NCBI RefSeq assembly: GCF_017654315.1
Contig: NZ_CP072203.1
Location: forward strand, 3,596,001-3,660,000
Reading direction: 5' to 3'
Length of the DNA stretch: 64,000 nt
DNA from: Gordonia polyisoprenivorans
Lineage (GTDB): Bacteria; Actinomycetota; Actinomycetes; Mycobacteriales; Mycobacteriaceae
A model generated the notes under the pieces. That model saw only the letters and a program-made list of their open reading frames with translations. It did not search any database and was not told the origin of the DNA. Shown here piece after piece: positions 29,006-39,291 of this stretch; position 1 is the stretch's first letter, and every line of letters starts with the position of its first letter. Made by a program: the position numbers and the translations under genes.

Positions 29006-32000
29006 ATGATCCTGTTGCTGTCGACCTCCGACACCGACCTCATCACCGCCCATGCCGGTACCGCCGACTACGCGATCGCCAATCCGTCGCGGCTGCTGGC
29101 CGATGACATCGCCGATCTCGTTGCACCGGCGGACATCGTCGTCGTACGAATCCTCGGTGGGCGCCGTGCATGGGAGGACGGGCTGGAGGCGGTTCTGGAC
29201 GCCGGTCGCCCGGTCGTCGTCCTGTCCGGCGAGCAGCAGCCCGACCCCGATCTGATGGCGTGCTCCACCGTGCCCGCCGGAGTCGCCCAGCAGGCCCACA
29301 ACTACCTCGCGGCGGGAGGTGTGGCCAATCTGGAGAATCTGCACAACTTCCTCTCCGACACGCTGCTGCTCACCGGACTCGGTTTCGATCCGCCCGCGCA
29401 GACCCCCGCGTGGGGAATCCTCGATCGAGCAGGCACCGGGCAGGCCGACCCTGCCCACGCCGGCCACGACGACTCGTCTCCGACGATCGCCGTGCTCTAC
29501 TACCGGGCCCAGCATCTGGCCGGTAACACTGCCTACATCGACGCCCTGTGCCGCGCCATCGAGGACACCGGCGCCCGCGCACTGCCGGTGTTCTGCGCGT
29601 CGCTGCGCACCGCTCCCGACGACCTCATCGAGCTGCTCGGTACCGCCGACACGCTCGTCGTCACCGTCCTCGCGGCCGGCGGGGCCACCCCGGCCATCGC
29701 GTCGGCGGGCGGTGACGACGATGCCTGGAACATCGAACGCCTTGCCGCCCTGGATATCCCGATCCTGCAGGGCCTGTGCCTCACGTCCTCGCGGGCCGAC
29801 TGGGACGCCAACGACGACGGGCTCTCGCCACTCGATGTGGCCACCCAGGTCGCGGTGCCCGAGTTCGACGGTCGGATCATCACGGTGCCGTTCTCGTTCA
29901 AGGAGTTCGACGACAACGGGCTGCCCACCTATCGTCCCGATCCGGAGCGATGCGCACGGGTCGCGGGCATCGCCGCGGCCCATGCCCGGCTGCGCCACAC
30001 CCCCGCGGCCCGACGTCGTATCGCGTTGATGCTCTCGGCGTATCCGACCAAGCACGCCCGCATCGGTAACGCCGTGGGCCTTGACACCCCGCGCAGTCTG
30101 GTGTCGTTGCTGCGGGCGCTACGCGACGCGGGATACGACATCGGCCCGGAATCCGGCCCGGATGCCATTCCCGGTCTGGCCGAGGACGATTCCGATGCAC
30201 TGATCCATGCCATCATCGCCGCGGGCGGTCAGGACGCGGACTGGCTGACCGAGGAGTCGTTGGCCGCCAACCCGATTCGGGTGTCCGCGGCGGACTACAC
30301 CCGCTGGTTCGCGACGCTGCCCACCGCGTTGAGTGAGGCCGTGACCACGCACTGGGGGCCGCCGCCGGGGGAGTTGTTCGTCGACCGCTCGACCAATCCC
30401 GAGGGTGACATCGTCATCGCCGCACTGGTTTTCGGCAACACGGCGATCATGGTGCAGCCACCGCGCGGATTCGGGGAGAATCCGGTCGCGATCTATCACG
30501 ACCCGGATCTGCCACCGTCGCACCATTATCTGGCGTCCTACCGCTGGGTCGCCGGGCGGGCGGGGCGGGCGGGCGACATCCCCGGCTTCGGTGCCGACGC
30601 GGTGGTGCACATCGGCAAACACGGCAACCTGGAATGGTTGCCCGGCAAGACACTCGGCATGTCCTCGGACTGCGGGACCGACGCCGCCCTCGGCGATCTG
30701 CCGCTGGTGTACCCCTTCCTCGTCAACGATCCCGGTGAGGGCACCCAGGCCAAGCGGCGCGCCCACGCGGTACTCGTCGATCACTTGATCCCGCCGATGG
30801 CGCGCGCCGAGTCCTACGGCGACATCGCCCGCCTCGAGCAACTCCTCGACGAGCACGCCAACATCTCCACGCTGGATCCGGCGAAGTTGCCGGCCATCCG
30901 CCAGCAGATCTGGACGTTGCTCACCGCGGCGCAGATGCATCAGGATCTCGGGCTGACCGAACGCCCCGACGAAGAGGTCTTCGACGACATGCTCCTGCAC
31001 GTCGACGGCTGGCTCTGTGAGATCAAGGACGTGCAGATCCGCGACGGACTGCACGTGCTGGGGCAGGCTCCCGCCGACGAGCACGAGGTCGACCTCGTGC
31101 TCGCGATGCTGCGGGCCAGACAATTGTGGGGCGGGACAGCTGCCCTCCCGGGGCTGCGTGAGGCGCTGGGCCTGACCGAGGGCAGCGGCGAAGCCGCGCG
31201 TACCGAGGTCGACGCCGTCGAACAGCTCGCCCGCGAACTCGTGCAGTCGTGTGCGGCGGGGGACTGGTCGGAACAGACGGTCGCGCAGGTGGCCGTCGGG
31301 CATCCCCCCGCGGTCGCCGACATCCTGCGATTCGCGGCCACCGAGGTCGTCCCGCGGCTGCGACAGACCTCCGGGGAGATCCCGCGCGTGCTGCACGCCC
31401 TCGACGGTGGCTTCATCCCGGCCGGACCCAGCGGATCGCCGTTGCGTGGTCTGATCAATGTGTTGCCCACCGGCCGCAATTTCTATTCGGTCGACCCCAA
31501 GGCCGTGCCGTCGCGTCTGGCGTGGGAGACCGGCCGGGCGATGGCCGATTCCCTGCTCGAGCGCTATCTCGGCGACCACGGCGAGTACCCGGCGTCGGTC
31601 GGGCTGTCGGTGTGGGGCACCAGCGCGATGCGCACCTCGGGCGACGACATCGCCGAGGTGCTCGCACTCCTCGGCGTCATGCCCGTCTGGGACGAGGCGT
31701 CGCGCCGGGTGTCGGCGCTCGAACTGATCGGCCTGTCCGAACTCGGTCGGCCCCGGATCGACGTGACGGTCCGTATCTCCGGCTTCTTCCGCGACGCGTT
31801 CCCCCACGTGGTCACCATGCTCGACGACGCCGTCGCCCTCGCCGCCGACGCCGACGAGCCCGATGACTCCAATTTCGTTGCGGCCCATGCTCGTGCCGCA
31901 CTGGCCGAGCACGGCGACCGACGTCGGGCCACCACCCGTATCTTCGGGTCCAAACCGGGGACCTACGGTGCCGGTCTGCTCCAACTGATCGATTCGCGGG

Positions 32001-32662
32001 ACTGGCGCACCGACGACGATCTGGCACGGGTCTACACCGAATGGGGTGGTTACGCCTACGGCCGCGACCTGTCGGGTATCCCGGCGGTCGACGACATGCG
32101 CAGCGCGTATCGCCGGATCTCGGTGGCCGCCAAGAACACCGACACCCGTGAGCACGACATCGCCGACTCCGACGACTACTTCCAGTATCACGGCGGCATG
32201 GTCGCGACGGTGCGCGCGTTGACGGGACGCTCTCCGGAGGCCTACATCGGCGACTCCACCCGCCCGGACGCCGTGCGCACGCGCACGCTCTCCGAGGAGA
32301 CCAGCCGCGTGTTCCGGGCGCGCGTGGTGAACCCGCGGTGGATCTCGGCGATGCAGCGCCACGGGTACAAGGGCGCCTTCGAGATGGCGGCCACCGTCGA
32401 CTATCTCTTCGGCTACGACGCCACCACCGACGTCGTCGCCGACTGGATGTATGAGAAGCTCACCGAGTCCTACGTCCTCGAAGAGCACAATCAGAAGTTC
32501 ATGGCGGAGTCGAACCCGTGGGCGCTGCACGGTATCGCCGAACGTCTCCTCGAGGCCGTCGAACGCGACATGTGGCACGAGCCCCCGGCGCAGATGCTCG
32601 ACGACCTCCGGGCGGTGTATCTGCAGACCGAGGGTGACATCGAGGGCCGCGACGAGCAGTAG
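29006..32662 (+). CDS. cobN: Aerobic cobaltochelatase large subunit CobN
   Basis: Mg-chelatase-H-like subunit that, with CobS and CobT type ATPases, inserts Co2+ into hydrogenobyrinate diamide. Landmarks: ILLLSTSDTDL at the start, HIGKHGNLEWLPGK (conserved chelatase region), SVDPKAVPSRLAW and YDATTDVVADWMYE near the C-terminus. At 1218 residues it is of normal length. It has a good GAGGAG site 5 nt upstream and is under the cobalamin riboswitch. No cobS or cobT is in the window; in actinobacteria ChlI/ChlD-like proteins often take that role. Confidence 0.95.
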   Translation: MILLLSTSDTDLITAHAGTADYAIANPSRLLADDIADLVAPADIVVVRILGGRRAWEDGLEAVLDAGRPVVVLSGEQQPDPDLMACSTVPAGVAQQAHNYLAAGGVANLENLHNFLSDTLLLTGLGFDPPAQTPAWGILDRAGTGQADPAHAGHDDSSPTIAVLYYRAQHLAGNTAYIDALCRAIEDTGARALPVFCASLRTAPDDLIELLGTADTLVVTVLAAGGATPAIASAGGDDDAWNIERLAALDIPILQGLCLTSSRADWDANDDGLSPLDVATQVAVPEFDGRIITVPFSFKEFDDNGLPTYRPDPERCARVAGIAAAHARLRHTPAARRRIALMLSAYPTKHARIGNAVGLDTPRSLVSLLRALRDAGYDIGPESGPDAIPGLAEDDSDALIHAIIAAGGQDADWLTEESLAANPIRVSAADYTRWFATLPTALSEAVTTHWGPPPGELFVDRSTNPEGDIVIAALVFGNTAIMVQPPRGFGENPVAIYHDPDLPPSHHYLASYRWVAGRAGRAGDIPGFGADAVVHIGKHGNLEWLPGKTLGMSSDCGTDAALGDLPLVYPFLVNDPGEGTQAKRRAHAVLVDHLIPPMARAESYGDIARLEQLLDEHANISTLDPAKLPAIRQQIWTLLTAAQMHQDLGLTERPDEEVFDDMLLHVDGWLCEIKDVQIRDGLHVLGQAPADEHEVDLVLAMLRARQLWGGTAALPGLREALGLTEGSGEAARTEVDAVEQLARELVQSCAAGDWSEQTVAQVAVGHPPAVADILRFAATEVVPRLRQTSGEIPRVLHALDGGFIPAGPSGSPLRGLINVLPTGRNFYSVDPKAVPSRLAWETGRAMADSLLERYLGDHGEYPASVGLSVWGTSAMRTSGDDIAEVLALLGVMPVWDEASRRVSALELIGLSELGRPRIDVTVRISGFFRDAFPHVVTMLDDAVALAADADEPDDSNFVAAHARAALAEHGDRRRATTRIFGSKPGTYGAGLLQLIDSRDWRTDDDLARVYTEWGGYAYGRDLSGIPAVDDMRSAYRRISVAAKNTDTREHDIADSDDYFQYHGGMVATVRALTGRSPEAYIGDSTRPDAVRTRTLSEETSRVFRARVVNPRWISAMQRHGYKGAFEMAATVDYLFGYDATTDVVADWMYEKLTESYVLEEHNQKFMAESNPWALHGIAERLLEAVERDMWHEPPAQMLDDLRAVYLQTEGDIEGRDEQ

Positions 32663-32766
32663 CGCGGGTTTCTCAGCGTTTTCCCAGAACCGGCGGGCCC
32701 GGGTTGCGGAGCAAAACCGGCGTCTCGTTCGTTGAGCGGTACAGACACGCAACGAAAGGCCGACCC

Positions 32767-33273
32767 ATGCGACTCGCGTATGCCCTCTTCTATCTCGCCG
32801 TCGAGATCGGCGTGTTCGTGGCGATGACCATGACCCTCGGCTTCGGGTGGGCGGTGCTCATCACCATCGCCGCGGCCGTCGTCGGCTTCCTCATGCTGCG
32901 CTGGCAGGGTGCGAAGGTCTTCGGCGAGCTCCGACGCGCCTCCCGCAACGAGGTCGACGCCCGGGCGCCCCTGGCCGACACCGCGATCATGGCCGGATCC
33001 TCGATCCTGCTGATCGTTCCCGGGGTTGTCTCGACGCTGGCCGGCATCGTGCTGCTCGCACCGCCCACCCGGCGCTTGGTCCGGCCCGCGGTGACCGCGT
33101 TCGGCGCCCGCCGCCTCGTGGTGGCGATGGATCGCGCCGGGATCTATGCGACCTCGGGTTTCCGTCGTGGCACCGTGATCGACGGCACCGTCGTCGATTC
33201 GCCTGCTCCCGGCGACCCGGCGCACGCGGGTGCCACCCCGGCCGGCGACCGGCAGCTGCCGCCCGGGCACTGA
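32767..33273 (+). CDS. fxsA: FxsA family membrane protein
   Basis: A 168-residue cytoplasmic membrane protein. Helices cover about 4-22 and 26-42 (tandem), then GSSILLIVPGVVSTLAGIVLLAPPTR, the FxsA hallmark. A hydrophilic C-terminus follows. The E. coli homologue is linked to phage exclusion; the actinobacterial role is unknown. The ATG at 32767 is chosen because the longer frame from 32704 adds a basic stretch without family features. It heads the same fxsA-amidohydrolase-lnt-ppm1 run as M. tuberculosis Rv2053c-Rv2051c. Confidence 0.88.
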   Translation: MRLAYALFYLAVEIGVFVAMTMTLGFGWAVLITIAAAVVGFLMLRWQGAKVFGELRRASRNEVDARAPLADTAIMAGSSILLIVPGVVSTLAGIVLLAPPTRRLVRPAVTAFGARRLVVAMDRAGIYATSGFRRGTVIDGTVVDSPAPGDPAHAGATPAGDRQLPPGH

Positions 33274-33362
33274 TCACCGACCCGAGCCCCACCGCACCCA
33301 ACCCCCCCCGACCTCAAACCCACCGGCACCTGCCGACCCCACTCAGGGCACACTGGACGATC

Positions 33363-34991
33363 GTGGCTACCGAACTCCTGCTCGGCGGACTGGTCTATTC
33401 ATCGAGCGTTCCCGACGCGACCGCGCTCGCCGTCACCGACGGCGTCGTGACGTGGGTCGGCACCGACGCCGTGGGGCGAGCCCTGCACCCCGACGCCCGG
33501 ATCACCGATCTGGCCGGCCGATTCGTCGCGCCCGCCTTCGTCGATTCCCATGTGCATCTGACGTCGACCGGACTCGCCCTGGACGGGTTGACGCTGGATG
33601 AGGCCACCAGTCGTACCGACTGTCTCGCCCGCCTTGCCGCCGCGACGGCCGGGGCCGACGAGAACGAACTGATCTGGGGGCTCGGGTGGGACGATTCCAC
33701 CTGGGAGGGCGTCGATCCGGATGACCGCAGGTTTCCCACCACTGCCGAGATCGACGAGGTCGTCGGTCACCGTCCGGTCTATCTCGCGCGCGTTGACGAG
33801 CACTCGGCGGTTGCCTCCACCGCGCTGCGCCGGCTGGTCACCGACCTCGACGCCGCCGAGGGGTACGACCCCGATGCACCGCTTGTCGCCCACGCACACC
33901 ACCTCGTGCGTGCCGCCGCCCGGACACTGGTGACCCCTGCGACCCGCGCCCGGTGGCAGCGCCGCGCACTGGACGCCGCAGCCGCCGCCGGAGTGGTGGC
34001 GGTCCACGAGAACGGCGGACCCGAGATCGCCGGACTCGACGATTTCCTCGCCCTGGCCGACCTCGACCACCCGGTCGAGGTGCGCCGCTACTGGGGGCAG
34101 GCGGCCGAGGATGCCGAGCATGCCGCCGAGCTACTCTCCATCACCCGCGCCGATGGCCTGGCCGGCGATCTGTTCGTCGATGGGGCTCTCGGCTCACACA
34201 CCGCGTGGCTGCGGGAGCCCTACACCGACGATCCGGACACCAGCGGCATCAACTATCTCGAGCCCGAGACGATCCGCACCCACATCCACGCCTGCACGCT
34301 GGCCGGCGCGCAGGCGGGTTTCCATGTGATCGGCGACGCCGCGACCAAGGCGGTCGTCGCCGCGTTCGCCTCGGTCGCCGACGAACTCGGCACACCGGCT
34401 CTGGCACGCTGCGCCCATCGGCTCGAACACGTCGAGATGACCGATGCCACCGACGCCGCCGTCCTGGCCCGTTGCGGGGTGATCGCGAGTATGCAGCCAC
34501 TGTTCGACGCCGAATGGGGCGGACGTGAGCGGCTGTATGCCCAGCGGCTCGGGCCCCGCGCCGACGGCCTCAACGATTTCGCAATGCTCGCCAAAGCCGG
34601 TGTGGCACTGTCATTTTCCTCCGATTCTCCGGTGACCGCGATCGATCCGTGGGCGACCATCCGCGCCGCAGTGCACCCGCATCGGGCGTCGTCGGCGATC
34701 TCTGCGCGCGCGGCGTTCGGCGCGTGCACACGCGGCGCGTGGCGCGCCGGTGGTGTACACGACGGTCTGACCGGCACCCTGGAACCTGGTGCTCGGGCCG
34801 ACTATGCGGTGTGGGAGGTCGACGAGCTCGTCGTCGCCGGCTCGCACGCCGGGGTGCAGCGGTGGTCGACCGATCCGCGGTCGCGAGTACCCGCACTGCC
34901 CGACGTCTCACCCGATGCCCGCCTGCCACGATGCGTGCGGACCGTCCGCGCCGGCTCGATCATCCACGACGTCGACGGGGGCGATTGGTGA
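33363..34991 (+). CDS. Amidohydrolase 3 family metal-dependent hydrolase
   Basis: A 542-residue composite-domain amidohydrolase (YtcJ-like). An N-terminal beta-sandwich segment is followed by FVAPAFVDSHVHLTSTG with the two metal-binding His. Further features are FVDGALGSHTAWL, HVIGDAATKAVV, HRLEHVEM and FSSDSPVTAIDPW with the C-terminal Asp. Substrates of this family include N-substituted amides, but none can be named here. The GTG at 33363 fits the start of the beta-sandwich (TELLLGGLVY). The stop overlaps lnt by 4 nt. Confidence 0.85.
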   Translation: MATELLLGGLVYSSSVPDATALAVTDGVVTWVGTDAVGRALHPDARITDLAGRFVAPAFVDSHVHLTSTGLALDGLTLDEATSRTDCLARLAAATAGADENELIWGLGWDDSTWEGVDPDDRRFPTTAEIDEVVGHRPVYLARVDEHSAVASTALRRLVTDLDAAEGYDPDAPLVAHAHHLVRAAARTLVTPATRARWQRRALDAAAAAGVVAVHENGGPEIAGLDDFLALADLDHPVEVRRYWGQAAEDAEHAAELLSITRADGLAGDLFVDGALGSHTAWLREPYTDDPDTSGINYLEPETIRTHIHACTLAGAQAGFHVIGDAATKAVVAAFASVADELGTPALARCAHRLEHVEMTDATDAAVLARCGVIASMQPLFDAEWGGRERLYAQRLGPRADGLNDFAMLAKAGVALSFSSDSPVTAIDPWATIRAAVHPHRASSAISARAAFGACTRGAWRAGGVHDGLTGTLEPGARADYAVWEVDELVVAGSHAGVQRWSTDPRSRVPALPDVSPDARLPRCVRTVRAGSIIHDVDGGDW

Positions 34992-36763
34992 CGCCGGCAC
35001 CGGGAACCGACGCCGTCCCCGGAACCGATGCCGATGCCGATCGATCCGTCGGCACCGAGCAGTCCCCACCGCGGACGTGGGATCGGCTGCGGGACCGGTG
35101 GGCCGCGGCCGCGCCCGCCACCCACCGCCGAACACTGTGGGCGGCACGCACCGTCCTCGCCGCCCTGGCCGGTCTGGCCATGTTCTCGGCCTTTCCGCCG
35201 CGCAACTGGTGGTTCATGGCGGTGGTGTCACTCGGACTGCTCTACGGACTGCTGGGTGAGGGCCGTCCCCGGGCCCGTACCGGAGCCTGGATCGGTTTCG
35301 TCTTCGGCCTCGGATTCTTCGTCCCCCTGCTGCCCTGGATCGGTGTGTACGTCGGGCCCCTGCCGTGGCTGGCGCTGGCCGCCGCGCTCGCCGCCTACCT
35401 CGCCCTGTTCGGGGTGTGTGCGACGCTGACGATGCGTCTGCCCGTGCCACCGATCTGGTTCGCGCTCTCGTGGGTGCTGATCGAAGGACTACGGTCGTCC
35501 TTTCCCTTCGGCGGATTCCCTTGGGGCCGAACCGCATTCAGTCAGGTCGATGGTCCGCTGCTGCCGCTGGCGTCGGTCCTGGGGGCGCCCGGTGTCTCCG
35601 GGGCGGTCGCACTGTTCGGCGCGTCCGTGGTCTGGGTGATCCAACTCGCCGCCCGCCGAGACACCGCCGTCGGCATGGGCCCACGATCCTCTGTCGTCCG
35701 TAGCGCCGCACTGGGCATCGTCCTGGCCCTGCTCGCGCCGGTCTCGGCGATCGCGTTGCTGCCCGACACCGTCGACCGCAACGTCGCAGGCGCCTCGGCG
35801 CAGGTCGCGGCAGTTCAGGGCAACGTGCCGCGACTCGGGCTCGAGTTCAACGCCCAGCGGCGCGCCGTGCTCGACAACCACGTCCGCGAAACCATGGCGC
35901 TCGCCGACGAGATCAACGCCGGCCACATCGAGCAACCCTCGTTCGTCGCCTGGCCCGAGAACGCCTCCGACATCGATCCACTGGCCAATCCCGACGCCGC
36001 CGCGGAAATCACCGCGGCCTCCGACGCCGTTGGCGCGCCGATCCTGGTGGGCACGCTGATCGTCGAACCCGACGGCCGTCCGACCAACACCGTGCTGGTC
36101 TGGGACGGTAGCCGCGGACCCATCGCCCGCTACGACAAGCACATCATCCAGCCCTTCGGCGAATACCTGCCGTGGCGTCCGTTCTTCCGGATGTTCTCGT
36201 CCTACGCCGACATGGCAGGCAACTTCCGTCCGGGCACCGGCCCGTCGGTGTTGACCGTGCCCGGACGTTCCGGCGACGTCACCGTCGGGGTCACCACGTG
36301 TTGGGAGGTCGCCTTCGACCGGGCGGCACGCGACGCGGTCGATCAGGGCGCCCAGATCCTGTACGTACCCACCAATAACGCCACGTTCGGTCGTACGAAC
36401 ATGACCTACCAGCAACTCGCGATGTCGCAATTCCGGGCGGTCGAGCACGGTCGGGCCGTGATCGTGGCCGCGACCAGCGGAGTCAGCGCACTCATCGAAC
36501 CGGACGGATCGGTGACGTCGGAATCGGACATATTCACCCCGGCGATTCTCGCCGACCGGCTTCCGTTGAGTTCCGCCACGACCATCGCCACCCGTCTGGG
36601 AGCATGGCCGGAACGCGTGGCGATGCTCCTCGCGGTGGTGGCGCTTTTGGTCGCGGTGGCAATGCGTACTAGGTTCACTCAGAGATTCACGGCGGTGCGG
36701 CCTCACAAGGGTGCCGGCGCCGCCCCGGAGAAGTCGGAGGAGTACACCGGTGACGAACAGTGA
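34988..36763 (+). CDS. lnt: Apolipoprotein N-acyltransferase Lnt
   Basis: Membrane enzyme that adds the third acyl chain to the N-terminal Cys of lipoproteins. Six or more membrane helices (about 55-235) precede a periplasmic carbon-nitrogen hydrolase domain. The catalytic triad is visible as Glu324 (AWPENASD), Lys384 ([17 protein letters not shown]) and Cys438 (TTCWEVAFD). One further C-terminal helix is near 545. In M. tuberculosis Lnt is fused to Ppm1 (Rv2051c); here the two are separate but overlapping genes. The GTG start overlaps the amidohydrolase stop. Confidence 0.94.
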   Translation: MTPAPGTDAVPGTDADADRSVGTEQSPPRTWDRLRDRWAAAAPATHRRTLWAARTVLAALAGLAMFSAFPPRNWWFMAVVSLGLLYGLLGEGRPRARTGAWIGFVFGLGFFVPLLPWIGVYVGPLPWLALAAALAAYLALFGVCATLTMRLPVPPIWFALSWVLIEGLRSSFPFGGFPWGRTAFSQVDGPLLPLASVLGAPGVSGAVALFGASVVWVIQLAARRDTAVGMGPRSSVVRSAALGIVLALLAPVSAIALLPDTVDRNVAGASAQVAAVQGNVPRLGLEFNAQRRAVLDNHVRETMALADEINAGHIEQPSFVAWPENASDIDPLANPDAAAEITAASDAVGAPILVGTLIVEPDGRPTNTVLVWDGSRGPIARYDKHIIQPFGEYLPWRPFFRMFSSYADMAGNFRPGTGPSVLTVPGRSGDVTVGVTTCWEVAFDRAARDAVDQGAQILYVPTNNATFGRTNMTYQQLAMSQFRAVEHGRAVIVAATSGVSALIEPDGSVTSESDIFTPAILADRLPLSSATTIATRLGAWPERVAMLLAVVALLVAVAMRTRFTQRFTAVRPHKGAGAAPEKSEEYTGDEQ

Positions 36764-37550
36764 CCGATCGCCTGCCGGTGGTGTCGAGCGACCCACCGTG
36801 GTCGGGCCCGACGGCGAGAAAGCGCTGGTCGTTATCCCGACCTTCAACGAGCGCGAGAACCTGCCACTCATCATCGGCCGCCTGCAGACCGCTCTGAGCG
36901 CCATCCACGTGCTCGTCGTCGACGACTCCAGCCCCGACGGCACCGGTGAGGTCGCCGACGAGTTGGCCGCCGCCGATGCCGCAGGCCGCATCCACGTCCT
37001 GCACCGGGTCGACAAGGATGGACTCGGCAAGGCCTATCTGGCCGGATTCGCCTGGGGTCTCGCGCGCGACTACGAGGTCATCATCGAGATGGATGCCGAC
37101 GGCAGCCACGCTCCCGAACAACTGCCCGCCCTGCTCGCGGCGATCAACGACGGCGCCGACCTGGTCATCGGCTCGCGCTACGTCAAGGGCGGTGAATTGG
37201 TCAACTGGCCGCGGCGACGCGAGATCCTGTCCCGCGGCGCCAACACCTATGCGCGTGTCGCGCTGGGCGCCGGAATTCACGACATCACGGCCGGTTACCG
37301 CGCGTATCGCCGCGCGGTGCTGGAAAAGATCAGCCTCGATACCGTCGAATCCGCCGGGTACTGCTTCCAGATCGATCTGGCATGGCGGTCGATCCAGGCG
37401 GGCTTCGACGTCCGTGAGGTTCCGATCACCTTCACCGAACGCGAGATCGGTCAGTCGAAGATGAGCGGTGGCGTCATGTCGGAGGCATTCGTCAAGGTGT
37501 TCCGCTGGGGTGTGCAGAGTCGGCTCGCCCAACTCGGTATACGGCGCTGA
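36750..37550 (+). CDS. ppm1: Polyprenol-phosphate mannosyltransferase Ppm1/Dpm1
   Basis: GT2-family glycosyltransferase making polyprenyl-phosphate-mannose from GDP-mannose for lipomannan, lipoarabinomannan and protein mannosylation. [15 protein letters not shown] begins the GT-A fold, [11 protein letters not shown] and EMDADGSH give the acidic metal-binding residues, and the [13 protein letters not shown] region is typical. The GTG at 36750 has GGAGGAG at 8 nt and overlaps lnt by 14 nt, so the pair probably works together at the membrane as in the fused mycobacterial enzyme. Length is 266 residues. Confidence 0.94.
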   Translation: MTNSDRSPAGGVERPTVVGPDGEKALVVIPTFNERENLPLIIGRLQTALSAIHVLVVDDSSPDGTGEVADELAAADAAGRIHVLHRVDKDGLGKAYLAGFAWGLARDYEVIIEMDADGSHAPEQLPALLAAINDGADLVIGSRYVKGGELVNWPRRREILSRGANTYARVALGAGIHDITAGYRAYRRAVLEKISLDTVESAGYCFQIDLAWRSIQAGFDVREVPITFTEREIGQSKMSGGVMSEAFVKVFRWGVQSRLAQLGIRR

Positions 37551-37573
37551 CGACGCACCGGCCAGACAACGAG

Positions 37574-37610
37574 ACGGGCGGCCCGGGAGAAAACCTCCCG
37601 GGCCGCCCGT
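37574..37610. terminator. Bidirectional terminator hairpin, 16-bp perfect stem
   Basis: ACGGGCGGCCCGGGAG and its exact complement at 37595-37610 enclose an AAAAC loop. A T-rich stretch (CTGTTTG) follows on the plus strand. It lies between the convergent ppm1 and rbpA genes and can serve both. Confidence 0.9.
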
Positions 37611-37667
37611 CTGTTTGCCAGAGTCTGCGACGATCAGATGATCAGTTCGTCGCTCCGCAGAACTCGA

Positions 37668-38012
37668 TCAGTTGGTCGCTCCGCGACGGCGCTGCTTGAG
37701 CAGGTCGAGGCGCTCGTTGAGCAGGACCTCGAGCTCTTCCTCGCTGCGCCGCTCGAGCAACATGTCCCAGTGGGTGCGCGGTGGCTTGCCCTTCTTCTCC
37801 TCGGGCTCGGCGCCCTCGAGGATGGTGCCCTCCATGCCGTTCTTACACGGCCACTTCGACGGCACCTCGGCGTCGTCGGCGAACGGGACGTCGAAGATCT
37901 CCCCGTTGTCGGTGCGGTATTGGACAATCCGCCGCGGCGCGAGATCGTGATCACGATCGGTTTCGTAGCTCACCGCACCGAGGCGGCTACCCCGAAGTAC
38001 TCGATCTGCCAT
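37668..38012 (-). CDS. rbpA: RNA polymerase-binding protein RbpA
   Basis: A 114-residue actinobacterial transcription factor that binds RNA polymerase beta' and sigma and stabilises open complexes. It has the N-terminal MADRVLRGSRLGAVSYE tail, a core domain (IVQYRTDNGEIFDVPFADDAEVP) and a C-terminal sigma-interaction helix (THWDMLLERRSEEELEVLL). Only one cysteine (WPCKNG) is visible, so zinc binding is doubtful. It has GAGAGGAAAG upstream of the ATG and a -10-like TAGAAT at 38070-38075 on the minus strand. Position next to ppm1 is as in M. tuberculosis (Rv2050). Confidence 0.96.
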   Translation of the reverse strand: MADRVLRGSRLGAVSYETDRDHDLAPRRIVQYRTDNGEIFDVPFADDAEVPSKWPCKNGMEGTILEGAEPEEKKGKPPRTHWDMLLERRSEEELEVLLNERLDLLKQRRRGATN

Positions 38013-38148
38013 TTGCTACTGCTTTCCTCTCGGCTTGCTCGCTGACCAAACCAGCTGCTGAACAGAACCATTCTACTCTTCTTGATCCGTGACGCCCGAC
38101 GCACGCGACACCGCGCGCGGCTTGTGTCGCGATGAGCACCGCGCACGG

Positions 38149-38154
38149 TACGGT
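38149..38154 (+). promoter_or_regulatory. Predicted -10 hexamer (TACGGT) deciding the start of the zinc-ribbon gene
   Basis: TACGGT is followed by 7 nt and an in-frame GTG at 38162. This supports that GTG rather than the ATG at 38132 as the start codon. Confidence 0.4.
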
Positions 38155-38161
38155 CTGTGCC

Positions 38162-38497
38162 GTGGATGCGACCCGTTCCCGGCGAACCTACGCGTGCGCG
38201 TGGTGCGGCTCGACCATGGCCGATTCCGAGATGGGTCGGCGACGCAAGTACTGCAAACGGTCATGTCGACAGCGGGCGTACGAACAGAGAGCGCTCGTGG
38301 CGGGTACTTCTATTCCCGACGATGCGGTGATCTTGTCCTCGGCCGAGGTCGCGGAGTTCGGGGACCGGATGTTCGCGCTGCGATGTGCCGCCGAGGACCT
38401 CGCCACCGCGGTGGGCGAAGACGCCGATCACGGCACGTTGGCCGGGCTCGCCGACGACCTGCTGTCCCTGGCGCGAGACGCGGAGCGGCTGCGGTGA
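38162..38497 (+). CDS. Small zinc-ribbon-like protein
   Basis: A 111-residue protein. CAWCG and YCKRSCRQRAYEQR (about residues 11-45) form a probable four-Cys zinc site in a basic N-terminal region. An acidic helical C-terminus (about 60-110) follows. Similar short actinobacterial proteins carry the GRRRKYCKRSCRQRAYE element near rbpA. A nucleic-acid-binding role is a guess. The stop overlaps the cyclase start by 4 nt, so the two are coupled. An ATG at 38132 would add ten residues. Confidence 0.75.
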   Translation: MDATRSRRTYACAWCGSTMADSEMGRRRKYCKRSCRQRAYEQRALVAGTSIPDDAVILSSAEVAEFGDRMFALRCAAEDLATAVGEDADHGTLAGLADDLLSLARDAERLR

Positions 38498-39291
38498 ATG
38501 CCGACGACGCACCCGACACACCCGAATCACCACCGCTGGGTGCCCGCGCCGCCGATGCTCTCGCCCGGGCCGACGCCAACTCCACCGGCATCCGGGCGAT
38601 CCGAGCGGTCCGCAGGCTGCTGCCGGACGCACCACCATCGATCACCGACTCCCGGCCGTCGGACCGGCTGGCCCGGTTGATCGCCGACGCGAGACCTGAA
38701 AAGCCAAGTGCAACCAGGGAGTTGGGGCTCGCTGCGGTGCAGGCGTGGCAATCGGTGACCCGGCGCGGACACTCCACGGACACTCCCGTCGACGTCACCA
38801 TCCTGTTCACCGACCTCGTGGCATTCTCCACCTGGGCTCTCGCAGCCGGTGATGATCAGGTGTTGCGACTTCTTCGAGAGGTGAACACCGCGACCGAGCA
38901 GGTGGTCCGACGTCACGGCGGCCGGATCGTCAAGAACCTCGGGGACGGGGTGATGGCGATGTTCACCGATCCGGACGAGGCGATCGCGGCCGCCTACGAG
39001 GCGATCGGTGCGGTCAGCTCGCTCACGATCGACGGTTACCGCCCTCAGCTGCGGGCCGGCCTGCACACCGGTACACCTCGCGCGGTCGGCGACGACTTCG
39101 TCGGTGTCGACGTCAACATCGCGGCGCGCGTTGCCGGTGCCGCCGGGGCGGGTGAACTGCTCATCAGCGACGCGACCCTCGAGAGCGTCGATCCGCAGCG
39201 CTATGCCCGTCGCCGACGCCGTCGTTTCAAGGCCAAGGGCGTTCCCCGGGAACTGACCGTGTACGCGGTGGTTCCCCGGTACGACCCGTAG
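38494..39291 (+). CDS. Class III adenylate/guanylate cyclase
   Basis: A 265-residue cyclase with a single catalytic domain (about 95-260). VTILFTDLVAFS holds the first metal Asp, RIVKNLGDGVMAMF the substrate Lys and second Asp, and GVDVNIAARVAGAAG the Asp/Asn/Arg set, so the domain looks active. About 90 N-terminal residues are Ala/Pro/Arg-rich without a membrane helix, so it should be cytosolic. The GTG at 38494 overlaps the zinc-ribbon stop. The longer frame from 38089 is out of phase with that gene and rejected. Preference for ATP is inferred. Confidence 0.88.
   Translation: MNADDAPDTPESPPLGARAADALARADANSTGIRAIRAVRRLLPDAPPSITDSRPSDRLARLIADARPEKPSATRELGLAAVQAWQSVTRRGHSTDTPVDVTILFTDLVAFSTWALAAGDDQVLRLLREVNTATEQVVRRHGGRIVKNLGDGVMAMFTDPDEAIAAAYEAIGAVSSLTIDGYRPQLRAGLHTGTPRAVGDDFVGVDVNIAARVAGAAGAGELLISDATLESVDPQRYARRRRRRFKAKGVPRELTVYAVVPRYDP

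Noticed and set aside
30119..32752. Open frame of about 877 codons on the minus strand inside cobN
   Set aside because: Antisense shadow of cobN; the plus-strand protein is unambiguous.
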